Of a stretch of 21,666 nucleotides of DNA, positions 6,445 through 14,358 are shown one piece after another. The position numbers and the translations under genes are program-made. This DNA is from DASQPR01 sp035713725 (lineage in GTDB: Bacteria; Actinomycetota; Actinomycetes; Mycobacteriales; Micromonosporaceae), in the NCBI GenBank assembly GCA_035713725.1, contig DASTMZ010000231.1, forward strand, positions 1-21,666. Reading direction: 5' to 3'. Below the pieces are notes generated by a model. It was not told the origin of the DNA, searched no databases, and saw nothing but the letters and a program-made list of their open reading frames with translations. Each line of letters begins with the position of its first letter. Within the stretch, counting starts at the first letter, position 1.

Positions 6445-7549
6445 TGGAGATCGGCACGAACGGCGGCTTGACCACGGTCATCGTCGACCGCCGGCCACGT
6501 ACGTCGACTTCGACCGCATCCTCGGGACCCAGGCCGGCGGCGGTATCCAGCAACGCGAGGGCGATGCCGATGCGGCGCGTCGGCGAGAACGTACCGCTGG
6601 TGATTTCACCGACCGACTCGTCCGTGTCCGGCCGCAGCACGCTCATGTGCGCGCGGGGGATGCCGCGATCCGCCGCGACGAGGCCCCACAGTTTGCGACG
6701 CGGTCCGGCGGCGCGTTCCGCGGTCATCTTCTCCCTGCCCCAGAACGCCGGCTTCTTCCAGCCGACCGCCCAACCCGAGCCGGCCTGCACCGGCGAAATG
6801 TCAAGCGACAGGTCCTGACCGTGCAATGGGTAGCCGGCCTCGGTGCGCAACGTGTCGCGCGCCGCGAGTCCGGCTGGGCGGATGCCGTACGCCTCGCCAC
6901 CGCCCAGCAGCGCGTCCCACACCTCGCCGGCCTGCGCGACGGGCACCACGAGTTCGTACCCGTGCTCGCCGGTGTACCCGGTGCGGCACACCGTGATGTC
7001 GGCGCCGCCGAACGGCGCGATCGCGAAGCTCATGTACGCGTGGTCGGCCGGCAGTCCGACGGCGGCCAGCACCTCGACGGATCGCGGACCCTGCACGGCG
7101 AGCACCGCGTAGTCGTGGTGACGGTTCGTGATCGTGACGCCGTCCGGCGCGGCCGCATCGAGACGACGTACCACTTCGGCGGTGTTCGCCGCGTTCGGGA
7201 TGAGGAACGCGAAGTCGTCGGAGAACCGGTAGGCGATCAGGTCGTCGACGACACCGCCGGTAGCGTCGTCGCCACACATCGTGTATTGCGCCTCACCCGA
7301 TCCGATTCGTTCGAGATCGTTCGTCAGGCAGGCGTTGACGAACGCGACAGCGCCGGGTCCGCGTACGTCGGCCTTGCCCAGGTGCGACACATCGAACACG
7401 CCGACCGCTTCACGCACCGCGGTGTGCTCCTTGAGTACGCCGCCGCCGGCGTACTCAAGCGGCATGTCCCAGCCGGCAAATGCGGCGAACTTGGCACCGA
7501 GGGCGACATGTCGGTCATGCAACGGCGAGCGCAGCGACGCGTCGGTCAT
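6437..7549 (-). CDS. gcvT: Glycine cleavage system T protein (aminomethyltransferase), 370 aa
   Basis: GcvT moves the methylene carbon of the aminomethyl group on lipoylated H protein to tetrahydrofolate, releasing ammonia. The family pattern is complete: HDRHVALGAKFAAFAGWDMPLEY at the N-terminus, VFDVSHLGK (aspartate of the active site region), the substrate pocket at VCRTGYTGEHGYEL, RPAGLAARDTLRTEAGYPLHG, and the C-terminal barrel with EITSGTFSPT and IGIALALL. Length is typical. ATG 7549 is chosen over a TTG at 7558 because TAGGTT lies exactly 7 nt upstream, a leaderless promoter. The other glycine cleavage genes (gcvP, gcvH) are not in this window; LpdA at 9965 could serve as the shared L protein. 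Confidence 0.96.
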   Translation of the reverse strand: MTDASLRSPLHDRHVALGAKFAAFAGWDMPLEYAGGGVLKEHTAVREAVGVFDVSHLGKADVRGPGAVAFVNACLTNDLERIGSGEAQYTMCGDDATGGVVDDLIAYRFSDDFAFLIPNAANTAEVVRRLDAAAPDGVTITNRHHDYAVLAVQGPRSVEVLAAVGLPADHAYMSFAIAPFGGADITVCRTGYTGEHGYELVVPVAQAGEVWDALLGGGEAYGIRPAGLAARDTLRTEAGYPLHGQDLSLDISPVQAGSGWAVGWKKPAFWGREKMTAERAAGPRRKLWGLVAADRGIPRAHMSVLRPDTDESVGEITSGTFSPTRRIGIALALLDTAAGLGPEDAVEVDVRGRRSTMTVVKPPFVPISTK

Positions 7550-7556
7550 GGGTGGC

Positions 7557-7562
7557 AACCTA
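7557..7562 (-). promoter_or_regulatory. -10 element TAGGTT, leaderless promoter of gcvT
   Basis: On the minus strand TAGGTT is followed by exactly 7 nt (GCCACCC) and then ATG. There is no Shine-Dalgarno in those 7 nt. No convincing -35 is seen. Confidence 0.55.
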
Positions 7563-7582
7563 TCGCGTCAGGGTACGGTCGC

Positions 7583-7588
7583 TAGCAT
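7583..7588 (+). promoter_or_regulatory. Candidate -10 TAGCAT for pepA
   Basis: TAGCAT fits TANNNT and would start transcription near 7595, leaving a leader of about 100 nt that includes the hexamer repeat before the GTG at 7695. A second candidate, TACGGT, is at 7574-7579. The divergent gcvT -10 is only about 20 bp away, so the two promoters sit back to back. Confidence 0.35.
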
Positions 7589-7634
7589 CGGCGGGAGTTC
7601 TGCGGTGACAACCGCTCACCCACGCCGAACCGCG

Positions 7635-7661
7635 CCGACACCGACACCGACACCGACACCG
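7635..7661 (+). repeat. Tandem hexamer repeat (CCGACA)x4 upstream of pepA
   Basis: Four perfect CCGACA units (7635-7658) plus a partial CCG lie between the pepA promoter region and the chosen start. If translation instead began at GTG 7605, in the same frame, the tract would encode Pro-Thr repeats in an N-terminal extension. Copy-number changes would keep frame because the unit is six bases. Confidence 0.8.
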
Positions 7662-7694
7662 CACAACGTTTGCACGACAACGAGGAGATTCTGG

Positions 7695-9290
7695 GTGACC
7701 ACGCCTGACACGTCCGACCGAGACACCGTCCGATTCGCCCGCGCGCTCCGCCTGGTCGACACCGATCCGGCCGAGTTCTCCGCCGACGCGATCGTCGTCG
7801 GCGTCTACAGCCAGGACGAGACGGCGCCAAGCCGATTGTTGCTCGCCGCCGGTGCGGAAAGCGTCGCGGTGGCGTTCGACGGGAAGCTCACCGACACGCT
7901 CGCGTTGCTCGGTGCGACCGGTTCGGCCGGCGAGGTGACCAAGCTCGCAACGCTCGGCACCGTGACCGCGCCGCTCGTGGCGGCGGTCGGGCTGGGCGCC
8001 GAGCCGGCCGGTGCGATGCCGGCCACCGAGACGTTGCGACGCGGTGCCGCCGCCGCGATCCGGGCACTCGCCGGCTCCGGCCGCGTGGTGCTCGCGCTGC
8101 CGGTCGACGAGGGGTCCTCGGCCGGGTCCGATCACGACGCGCTGCGCGGCATCTGCGAGGGCGCGCTACTCGGTGCGTACCGGTTCGCCGGGTACAAGTC
8201 GACGCCGGCGCCGGCGCACCGGACACCGGTCGCGGACATCGCCGTACACGTCGCCGACGCCGCCGACGCGGCCGCGGTCGCCGAGATAGATCGCGCGCAG
8301 ATCGTGACCGCCGCGGTGTTACGGACTCGTGACTGGGTCAACACGCCGGCGAACGAACTCCGGCCACCGGTCTTTGCCGAGCAGGCCGCCTCGGCCGCCC
8401 GCGCGGCCGGCCTCAGCGTCGATGTGCTGGACGAGAAGCAGCTGCGCGACGGAGGGTACGGCGGGATCACCGCGGTCGGTCAGGGCTCGGAGGCGCCGCC
8501 CCGACTGGTCCGGATCGCCTACACGCCGGAGGGTGTCACCGACGAGACGAAGCGCGTCGCGCTGATCGGCAAGGGCATCACGTTCGACAGTGGCGGCGTC
8601 TCGATCAAGCCGGCGCAGGGCATGTGGGAAATGAAGTCGGACATGGCAGGCGCCGCGGCCGTGGTGTCGACGATGCTAGCGGTCGCCGCACTGAAGCCGA
8701 CCGTATCCGTGGTCGGATACGCCCCGATGGCCGAGAACATGGTGTCCGGATCCGCCTATCGGCCGGGCGACGTGATCTCGATGTACAACGGCAAGCGCGT
8801 CGAGGTGCTCAACACCGACGCGGAGGGCCGCATGGTGCTCGGCGACGCGATCGCGCGCGCCTGCGAGGACGGCACCGACTATCTGTTCGAGACGTCCACG
8901 CTCACCGGCGGCCAGGTCATCGCGCTCGGCAAGCGGGTGGCCGGCGTGATGGGCACTCCGGAACTGTGCGAACGGGTACGGGTCGCGGGCGACCGGGTCG
9001 GCGAGCCGGCCTGGCCGATGCCGCTGCCCGACGACGTACGCAAGGGCATGGAGTCCGACGTCGCCGACTTGACCCAGGTCAACTCCTCGATGGACCGGGC
9101 CGGCCACATGTTGCAGGGCGGCGTGTTCCTGTCCGCGTTCGTGGCCGACGGCGTGCCGTGGGCACACATCGACGTGGCTGGTCCCGCGTACCACTCCGGC
9201 GAGCCGACTGGCTACTGGGCCAAGGGCGGCACCGGCGTACCCGTACGCACGTTCCTCGAGCTGATCGACTCGATCGCCGCCAACGGGTAG
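7695..9290 (+). CDS. pepA: Leucyl aminopeptidase (M17), 531 aa
   Basis: M17 enzymes are hexameric cytosolic two-metal aminopeptidases that remove N-terminal residues from peptides. The catalytic C-terminal domain shows I-G-K293-G-I-T-F-D298-S-G-G, SDMAGAAAV, and N373-T-D-A-E-G-R379, which together carry the metal ligands and the catalytic Lys and Arg. The C-terminus (GPAYHSGEPTGYWAKGGTGVPVRTFLELI) is typical. Residues 1-180 are the less conserved N-terminal macro-like domain. GTG 7695 is chosen because GAGGAG lies 7 nt upstream; GTG 7605 (weak GGGAG) is an alternative that would add a Pro-Thr-rich extension. The gene is divergent from gcvT and ends 6 nt before a convergent gene, with no terminator visible in that gap. 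Confidence 0.95.
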   Translation: MTTPDTSDRDTVRFARALRLVDTDPAEFSADAIVVGVYSQDETAPSRLLLAAGAESVAVAFDGKLTDTLALLGATGSAGEVTKLATLGTVTAPLVAAVGLGAEPAGAMPATETLRRGAAAAIRALAGSGRVVLALPVDEGSSAGSDHDALRGICEGALLGAYRFAGYKSTPAPAHRTPVADIAVHVADAADAAAVAEIDRAQIVTAAVLRTRDWVNTPANELRPPVFAEQAASAARAAGLSVDVLDEKQLRDGGYGGITAVGQGSEAPPRLVRIAYTPEGVTDETKRVALIGKGITFDSGGVSIKPAQGMWEMKSDMAGAAAVVSTMLAVAALKPTVSVVGYAPMAENMVSGSAYRPGDVISMYNGKRVEVLNTDAEGRMVLGDAIARACEDGTDYLFETSTLTGGQVIALGKRVAGVMGTPELCERVRVAGDRVGEPAWPMPLPDDVRKGMESDVADLTQVNSSMDRAGHMLQGGVFLSAFVADGVPWAHIDVAGPAYHSGEPTGYWAKGGTGVPVRTFLELIDSIAANG

Positions 9291-9296
9291 CGCGAC

Positions 9297-9623
9297 CTAT
9301 TCGGCGGCGGCGCGCTTCTGCCGGGCGTTGTAGTCGCGCATCCGCTGTGGATATCCCATGAGCGCGACCTCGTAGAACGGGACCTGGAGCCCGTGTGCCC
9401 ATCGGCGCGCGGCATCCGGGTTCAGCACGCGTCGCCGGGTCCATTCGCCGTCGTGCGCGACGAGCATCAGCGTCGTCTGCGTCATCATCGTGCGCGGCTC
9501 GAGGAAGGCCTCGACGCCTTGGTGCGACCGGACGAACTGCTCAAGATGATCCATATCACCGCGATGCGCATCGCGGTCGATCGTCGGACCCTGCGACTTG
9601 GCACCGCGCCGAAACCACGCCAC
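9297..9623 (-). CDS. Small conserved actinobacterial protein, 108 aa
   Basis: The sequence has a basic start (MAWFRRGAK), then DMDHLEQFVRSHQGVEAFLEPRTMMTQTT, LVAHDGEWTRRRV and VALMGYPQRMRDYNARQKR. I recognise this set of blocks (EFVRS..GVEA..EP, GEWTRRRV, YPQRMRDY) from short proteins next to pepA/lpdA in other actinobacteria, sometimes labelled as oxidoreductase without evidence. There are no cofactor motifs or membrane segments, so I give no function. The start is GTG 9623, with AGGAGG 10 nt upstream, slightly long spacing. It is convergent with pepA (6 nt) and divergent from lpdA (341 nt). Confidence 0.8.
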   Translation of the reverse strand: MAWFRRGAKSQGPTIDRDAHRGDMDHLEQFVRSHQGVEAFLEPRTMMTQTTLMLVAHDGEWTRRRVLNPDAARRWAHGLQVPFYEVALMGYPQRMRDYNARQKRAAAE

Positions 9624-9964
9624 CGTGCCGAACCTCCTGTCACTGGCGGCCGCGACGGCATCGCGGCCACCGCCGTCGCTTACTGGCCGACGTCGCGTGC
9701 GACCCGAGCCCCGCGCGGCAAGGGTACGTCACATAGCGATGTATTCGCCGCCCCCGATTGGCCGTCATATGCCGCGACCGCTCACCGATCCGGCGCGGTT
9801 GCCATGACGTGTCGTGGCGCACCTCGCGTCGCCGCCCGAGTGCGCAAGTGACAAGATGACCGAGGGCGGCCGGCATACCCCGGCCGACGCCGCCTGGACC
9901 AGGTTCGGGTGACGTTCCGGCCACCATCCGCTCGTCACCCGCCCGCGGCATCGTAGGAGATCTC
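9624..9964. other. 341-nt gap before lpdA, no supported gene
   Basis: The gap holds the start region of the minus-strand small gene and the leader of lpdA. A hairpin GGCCGG-CATACC-CCGGCC (9868-9885) and the palindrome CCTGG-A-CCAGG (9893-9903) lie in the lpdA leader; neither has a U tract. An 18-residue frame (ATG 9856 to TGA 9912) spans both hairpins but has no good ribosome site or leaderless -10. Longer frames here look non-coding. I see no clear promoter motif. Confidence 0.5.
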
Positions 9965-11338
9965 GTGAGCGAGTTTGACGTCGTAATCCTCGGCGGCGGC
10001 AGCGGTGGCTACGCGACCGCATTGCGCGCCGCGCAGTTGGACCTCTCGGTCGCACTGATCGAGAAGGACAAGCTCGGCGGGACCTGTCTGCACCGCGGCT
10101 GCATACCCACCAAGGCGCTGCTTCATGCCGGTGAGGTCGCCGATCAAACCCGCGAATCCGAGCAGTTCGGCATCAAGGCCGAGCTGGTCGGCGTCGACAT
10201 GAAGGGAGTCAACAGTTACAAGAACGGCGTCGTCGACCGGCTCTACAAGGGCCTTCAAGGGCTCATCAAGTCCGCGAAGGTGACCTACGTCGAGGGCACC
10301 GGCAAGCTCGTCGCGCCGAACGCGGTCGAGTGCAACGGCGAACGCATCATCGGCCGCAACATCGTGCTCGCCACCGGCTCGTACGTGAAGACTCTGCCCG
10401 GGCTCGAGATCGACGGTACGAGAGTGATCAGCTCGGAACACGCGCTGCTGCTCGACGAGTTGCCGTCCTCCGCGGTGATCCTCGGCGGCGGCGTGATCGG
10501 CAGCGAGTTCGCGAGCGCGTGGAAGTCGCTCGGCGTGCACGTGACGATCGTCGAGGCGTTGCCGCACCTGCTGGCGCTCGAGGACGAGGACTGCTCGAAG
10601 CAGGTCGAGCGCGCGTTCCGCAAGCGCGGCATCGACTTCAAGCTCAGCAAGGCATTCGAGACCGTGGACGTCACCGACGCTGGCGTGCGCGTGACGATCG
10701 CGGGCGGCGAGCAGATCGACGCCGATGTGCTGCTCGTCGCGGTCGGTCGCGGTCCGACCACGGCGAATCTCGGGTACGAGGAACAGGGCATCGCGATGGA
10801 CCGCGGTTTCGTGTTGACCGACGAGCGACTGCGCACCAACGTGCCGGGCATCTTCGCGGTCGGCGACATCGTGCCCGGCCTGCAACTCGCGCACCGCGGC
10901 TTCGGGCAGGGCATCTTCGTCGCCGAGGAGATCGCCGGCCGGCAACCGGTACCGATCGATGAGGCCGGCATCCCGCGGGTGACCTATTGCGATCCCGAGG
11001 TCGCGTCGATGGGACTGACCGAGGCAAGGGCACGCGACACGTACGGTGCCGACCAGGTCTCGACCTACACGTACAACCTCGGCGGCAACGGTCGCAGCCA
11101 GATCCTCAAGACGGCCGGCTTCGTCAAGCTGGTACGGGTGAACGACGGCCCCGTGGTCGGCGTACACATGGTCGGCGCGCGCGTCGGCGAGCTCGTCGGC
11201 GAGGCTCAACTGATCTACAACTGGGAGGCGTTCCCGAGCGACGTCGCACAGCTCGTCCATGCACACCCGACTCAGAGCGAAGCGCTCGGCGAAGCGCACC
11301 TGGCACTCGCCGGCAAGCCACTGCACACACACAGCTAG
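9965..11338 (+). CDS. lpdA: Dihydrolipoyl dehydrogenase (E3), 457 aa
   Basis: E3 reoxidises dihydrolipoyl groups of 2-oxoacid dehydrogenases and of glycine cleavage H protein, passing electrons via FAD to NAD+. The FAD dinucleotide fold is at G10-GGSGG; the redox disulfide is C41-LHRG-C46; the NAD fold is at ILGGGVIGSEFASAW; the second FAD block is NVPGIFAVGDIVPG. The C-terminal dimer domain carries H434-PTQSE439, the catalytic His-Glu pair supplied across the dimer. The GTG start at 9965 has AGGAGA 4 nt upstream. It stands in front of the E2 gene, and LipB/LipA follow, which fits a lipoate-linked cluster. It could serve the pyruvate, 2-oxoglutarate and glycine systems together. Confidence 0.96.
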   Translation: MSEFDVVILGGGSGGYATALRAAQLDLSVALIEKDKLGGTCLHRGCIPTKALLHAGEVADQTRESEQFGIKAELVGVDMKGVNSYKNGVVDRLYKGLQGLIKSAKVTYVEGTGKLVAPNAVECNGERIIGRNIVLATGSYVKTLPGLEIDGTRVISSEHALLLDELPSSAVILGGGVIGSEFASAWKSLGVHVTIVEALPHLLALEDEDCSKQVERAFRKRGIDFKLSKAFETVDVTDAGVRVTIAGGEQIDADVLLVAVGRGPTTANLGYEEQGIAMDRGFVLTDERLRTNVPGIFAVGDIVPGLQLAHRGFGQGIFVAEEIAGRQPVPIDEAGIPRVTYCDPEVASMGLTEARARDTYGADQVSTYTYNLGGNGRSQILKTAGFVKLVRVNDGPVVGVHMVGARVGELVGEAQLIYNWEAFPSDVAQLVHAHPTQSEALGEAHLALAGKPLHTHS

Positions 11339-11393
11339 CCCGCGACGGTGGCCGGCGCCGATCGAGGTCGCCGGACAGCGAAGCAGGCAGACT

Positions 11394-11427
11394 CGATCGC
11401 AACCAGACACCGATCGCAACCAGACAC
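11394..11427. repeat. Perfect 17-bp tandem duplication between lpdA and the E2 gene
   Basis: CGATCGCAACCAGACAC occurs twice back to back (11394-11410 and 11411-11427). It lies in the 242-nt gap between lpdA and the E2 gene, 39 nt upstream of a candidate -10 (11466-11471). It could be slippage or a pair of protein-binding sites; nothing in the sequence decides between these. Confidence 0.85.
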
Positions 11428-11465
11428 CGAATCAAGAAAGCAACCACGCCACGCGGGCACCTCCA

Positions 11466-11471
11466 TACGAT
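11466..11471 (+). promoter_or_regulatory. -10 element TACGAT upstream of the E2 gene
   Basis: TACGAT fits TANNNT, with exactly 7 nt to a GTG at 11479, the same spacing seen at leaderless genes in this window. Transcription from here would give the E2 gene a leader of about 102 nt that begins with the short frame 11479-11508. No clear -35 is seen. Confidence 0.45.
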
Positions 11472-11478
11472 GGTCGGC

Positions 11479-11508
11479 GTGGCCCGACGAACCGCCTCGG
11501 CTCATTGA
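11479..11508 (+). CDS. Possible leaderless nine-residue peptide frame (MARRTASAH)
   Basis: GTG 11479 begins a nine-codon frame ending at TGA 11506-11508, 72 nt before the E2 start. It is supported only by the TACGAT -10 placed 7 nt upstream, as at the real leaderless genes nearby. If translated it would be an upstream frame in the E2 leader. There are no runs of one amino acid and no obvious attenuator hairpin, so a regulatory role is speculative. Confidence 0.25.
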   Translation: MARRTASAH

Positions 11509-11580
11509 CGTTCGCGACGCCGGACGACGCGAGACGAGGACCCGCGCGACCACCCGAGACGCAGCAAGGAGTCCTACGAC

Positions 11581-13425
11581 ATGCCGGTATCGGTCACCAT
11601 GCCCCAACTCGGCGAAAGCGTCACCGAGGGCACCGTCACTCGGTGGCTCAAGCAGGTTGGCGATCGCGTCGAGGCGGACGAGCCGCTGCTCGAAGTGTCG
11701 ACGGACAAGGTCGACACGGAGATCCCGTCGCCGGCCTCCGGCACGCTCGTCGAGATCAAGGTCAACGAGGATGACACCGCTGAGGTCGGTAGCGAGCTTG
11801 CGGTGATCGCGGGCGAGGGCGAGGATGCGGCCGCCGGGAACGCCGCGGCATCGGCTGCGCCGCCGGCGCAGGAGGAGACCGTCGAGCCGGAGGCTGCCCA
11901 GGCGCCGGCCGCCACCGCGGACGCACCGGACGCCGCCGCGGACAATCCGGCCGGCGCCGTTTCAGCCGAAGCCGCGGCCGCGCCCGAGCACCCGGCGGAA
12001 GCCACGCCGCTGGCCGATGCGGCGGCGGCGGGCGGAGCGCAGACCGTGGTCACCATGCCGGCGCTCGGCGAATCGGTGACCGAGGGCACCGTCACGCGGT
12101 GGCTCAAGCAGGTCGGCGACCAGGTACAGGCGGACGAACCGCTGCTCGAGGTGTCGACCGACAAGGTGGATACCGAGATTCCGGCGCCGGCCGCCGGAAC
12201 GCTCGTCGAGATCCGGGTGCCCGAGGACGAGACAGTCGCGGTCGGTGCCGAGCTTGCGGTCATCGGCGGATCGGCCGCGTCCGGCCCGTCACAGGCGAGC
12301 GCCGCGCCGGCCGCCGCAGCGAGCCAGGAACCAGCGCCAAGCGCGGCACCCACGCCAAGCCCAGCACCCGCACCGAGCCCGACGCCGGCCGCGGCGCCCG
12401 AACCCGAAACCGCGCCCGCATCGGCGTGGGCGCCGGCACCCAGCGGCCAGGCGGTGTCGCCGGTTGCGACCACAACAAACGGAGCGTCCGGTGAGGACGC
12501 TGCTTACGTCACTCCGTTGGTACGCAAGCTCGCCGCCGAGCACGGCGTGAGCCTGGCATCGTTGCGCGGCACCGGAGTCGGCGGCCGGATCCGCAAGCAG
12601 GACGTGTTGAACGCGGCCGAGCAACAGCGTGCCGCGGTCGCGCAGGCGACCCAGGTGGCCGCGCCCACGGCGCCGGCAAAGCCCGCCGTCGCACCGAGCC
12701 CGTTGCGCGGCCGCACCGAAAAGATGACCCGGATGCGGCAGGTGATCGCGCGACGGATGGTCGAGTCGCTGCAGATCTCCGCGCAGCTGACCACCGTCGT
12801 CGAGGTCGACGTCACGAAGATCGCTCGCTTGCGCGATCAGGCGAAGGCCGACTTCCTCGCGCGCAACGGCGTCAAGCTGTCGTTCCTGCCGTTCTTCGCA
12901 CTGGCCACGGTCGAGGCGCTCCGGGTGCACCCGAGCGTCAACGCGTCGATCGACATGGCGGCGAACACCATCACTTATCACGACGCCGAGCACCTCGGCA
13001 TGGCAGTGGACACCGAGCGAGGCCTGATGGTGCCGGTCATCCGCGACGCCGGCGACCTCAACCTCGCAGGACTCGCGCGACGCATCGCCGACCTCGCGGA
13101 GCGCACCCGGACGAACAAGGTGACGCCGGACGAACTCTCCGGTGGCACGTTCACGCTGACCAACACCGGCAGCCGTGGTGCGCTCTTCGACACGCCGATC
13201 ATCAACCAGCCGCAGGTGGGCATCCTCGGCACCGGCGCGGTCGTGAAGCGGGCCGTGGTCGTCGACGACGAGGAGTTGGGCGAGATCATCGTGCCTCGGT
13301 CGATGCTGTATCTCGCGCTGTCGTACGACCACCGGATCGTCGACGGTGCGGACGCGGCACGCTTCCTGACCACGGTGAAGGAACGGCTCGAGGCCGGCAA
13401 CTTCGAACCGGACCTGGGCCTGTAG
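11581..13425 (+). CDS. sucB: Dihydrolipoamide acyltransferase (E2, SucB/DlaT type) with two lipoyl domains, 614 aa
   Basis: This is the E2 core of a 2-oxoacid dehydrogenase complex: swinging lipoyl arms carry acyl groups from E1 to CoA. There are two near-identical lipoyl domains, with lipoyl lysines at K43 and K195 in EVSTDKVDTEI. Ala/Pro-rich flexible linkers (about 80-155 and 235-300) separate them from a peripheral subunit-binding domain (about 309-345, YVTPLVRKLAAEHGV), which holds E1/E3. The catalytic domain ends with S-Y-D-H584-R-I-V-D588-G. In actinobacteria this type is named SucB but may serve pyruvate and/or 2-oxoglutarate dehydrogenase; the substrate cannot be told here. The ATG has AAGGAG 9 nt upstream. 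LpdA, LipB and LipA flank it. Confidence 0.95.
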   Translation: MPVSVTMPQLGESVTEGTVTRWLKQVGDRVEADEPLLEVSTDKVDTEIPSPASGTLVEIKVNEDDTAEVGSELAVIAGEGEDAAAGNAAASAAPPAQEETVEPEAAQAPAATADAPDAAADNPAGAVSAEAAAAPEHPAEATPLADAAAAGGAQTVVTMPALGESVTEGTVTRWLKQVGDQVQADEPLLEVSTDKVDTEIPAPAAGTLVEIRVPEDETVAVGAELAVIGGSAASGPSQASAAPAAAASQEPAPSAAPTPSPAPAPSPTPAAAPEPETAPASAWAPAPSGQAVSPVATTTNGASGEDAAYVTPLVRKLAAEHGVSLASLRGTGVGGRIRKQDVLNAAEQQRAAVAQATQVAAPTAPAKPAVAPSPLRGRTEKMTRMRQVIARRMVESLQISAQLTTVVEVDVTKIARLRDQAKADFLARNGVKLSFLPFFALATVEALRVHPSVNASIDMAANTITYHDAEHLGMAVDTERGLMVPVIRDAGDLNLAGLARRIADLAERTRTNKVTPDELSGGTFTLTNTGSRGALFDTPIINQPQVGILGTGAVVKRAVVVDDEELGEIIVPRSMLYLALSYDHRIVDGADAARFLTTVKERLEAGNFEPDLGL

Positions 13426-13444
13426 CCGGCGCGGGATCGACTCG

Positions 13445-14338
13445 GTGCGCGTCGTCATCGGCGGTGCGGGCGGCTTCCTTGGAACCGCCCTGTCTGCCAG
13501 GCTGCGCGCCGATGGCGACGAGGTGGTACGGCTGGTTCGGCGTACCCCCGAAGGCCCGGACGAAGTGAGCTGGAGTCCGGCGGACGGTGCGCTCGATCCG
13601 GCGGCACTGGCCGGCGCGGACATCGCGGTGAACCTGGCCGGCGTCGGTGTCGGCGACCGGCGGTGGACCGCGGCGTATAAGCAGCAGATCCGCGCGAGTC
13701 GGGTCGACTCGACGGTCACACTTTCGCGTGCGCTCGCGGCCGCGAGCGACGGGCCGCGTGTGCTCTTGAACGCTTCCGCGATCGGTTACTACGGCGATCG
13801 TGGCGACGAGGTGCTCGACGAGAACGCACCGCCCGGTGACGGCTTTTTTCCCGACGTGTGCCGCGCGTGGGAGGCCGCGACTCAGGCCGCCGAGGAGTCC
13901 GGCGTACGGGTCTGCAACCTGCGCACCGGCCTCGTCGTCGGTCCGGGCGGCCTGATGAAACGCCTCGTGCCGCTTTACCGAGCGGGCATCGGCGGTCCAC
14001 TCGGCGGCGGACGGCATTACATGTCGTGGATCTCGCTCGCGGACCATGTGGCCGCGGTGCGGTTCCTGATGACCGCGCAGCTGTCCGGCCCGGTGAACCT
14101 GACCGCCCCGAAGCCGGTGCCGAACGCGGTGTTCTCCGACGCGCTGGGTAAGGCCTTGCGCCGGCCGTCGGTGTTGCCGGCGCCGGCCTTCGGCGTACGG
14201 CTGGTGCTCGGCGAGTTCGCCAACAACGTGCTGGAAAGCGCTCGGGTGGTGCCGCGGGTGCTGCTGGACGCTGGGTACGAGTTCCGTCACCCCGAGATCG
14301 ACGCAGCGTTGCGGTGGGCAGTCACGAGACCGTCGTAG
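13445..14338 (+). CDS. TIGR01777-family NAD(P)-binding epimerase-like protein, 297 aa
   Basis: This is an extended short-chain dehydrogenase-like protein. The N-terminal Rossmann motif is GGAGGFLG (about residues 6-13); NASAIGYYG with the conserved Tyr is at about 112-120; the C-terminal DUF1731 block reads ESARVVPRVLLDAGYEFRHPEI. These mark the TIGR01777 (YfcH-like) family, which has no settled reaction. It lies 19 nt after the E2 stop with only a weak ribosome site at GTG 13445, so it is probably cotranscribed with the E2 gene. The same gene sits between the E2 and lipB genes in mycobacteria as I recall, so a lipoate- or dehydrogenase-linked role is possible but unproven. Confidence 0.88.
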   Translation: MRVVIGGAGGFLGTALSARLRADGDEVVRLVRRTPEGPDEVSWSPADGALDPAALAGADIAVNLAGVGVGDRRWTAAYKQQIRASRVDSTVTLSRALAAASDGPRVLLNASAIGYYGDRGDEVLDENAPPGDGFFPDVCRAWEAATQAAEESGVRVCNLRTGLVVGPGGLMKRLVPLYRAGIGGPLGGGRHYMSWISLADHVAAVRFLMTAQLSGPVNLTAPKPVPNAVFSDALGKALRRPSVLPAPAFGVRLVLGEFANNVLESARVVPRVLLDAGYEFRHPEIDAALRWAVTRPS

Positions 14339-14345
14339 GCCGGAC

Positions 14346-14351
14346 TAGCCT
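14346..14351 (+). promoter_or_regulatory. -10 element TAGCCT, leaderless promoter of lipB
   Basis: TAGCCT is followed by exactly 7 nt (TGGCGAC) and then GTG 14359. It sits in the 20-nt gap after the TIGR01777 gene, so lipB can be transcribed alone as well as by read-through. Confidence 0.5.
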
Positions 14352-14358
14352 TGGCGAC

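Noticed and set aside
9856..9912. 18-residue frame before lpdA
   Set aside because: No ribosome site or properly spaced -10 was found, and short open frames are expected by chance in this DNA.
11352..11374. Hairpin CCGGCG...CGCCGG after lpdA as terminator
   Set aside because: Only 6 bp with an 11-nt loop and no T tract; too weak to call.
9935..11419. 494-codon open frame on the minus strand opposite lpdA
   Set aside because: It is a shadow of the lpdA frame; the plus strand has complete E3 motifs.
12289..13719. 476-codon minus-strand frame opposite the E2 gene
   Set aside because: It is a shadow frame with no recognisable domain; the E2 catalytic domain is on the plus strand.
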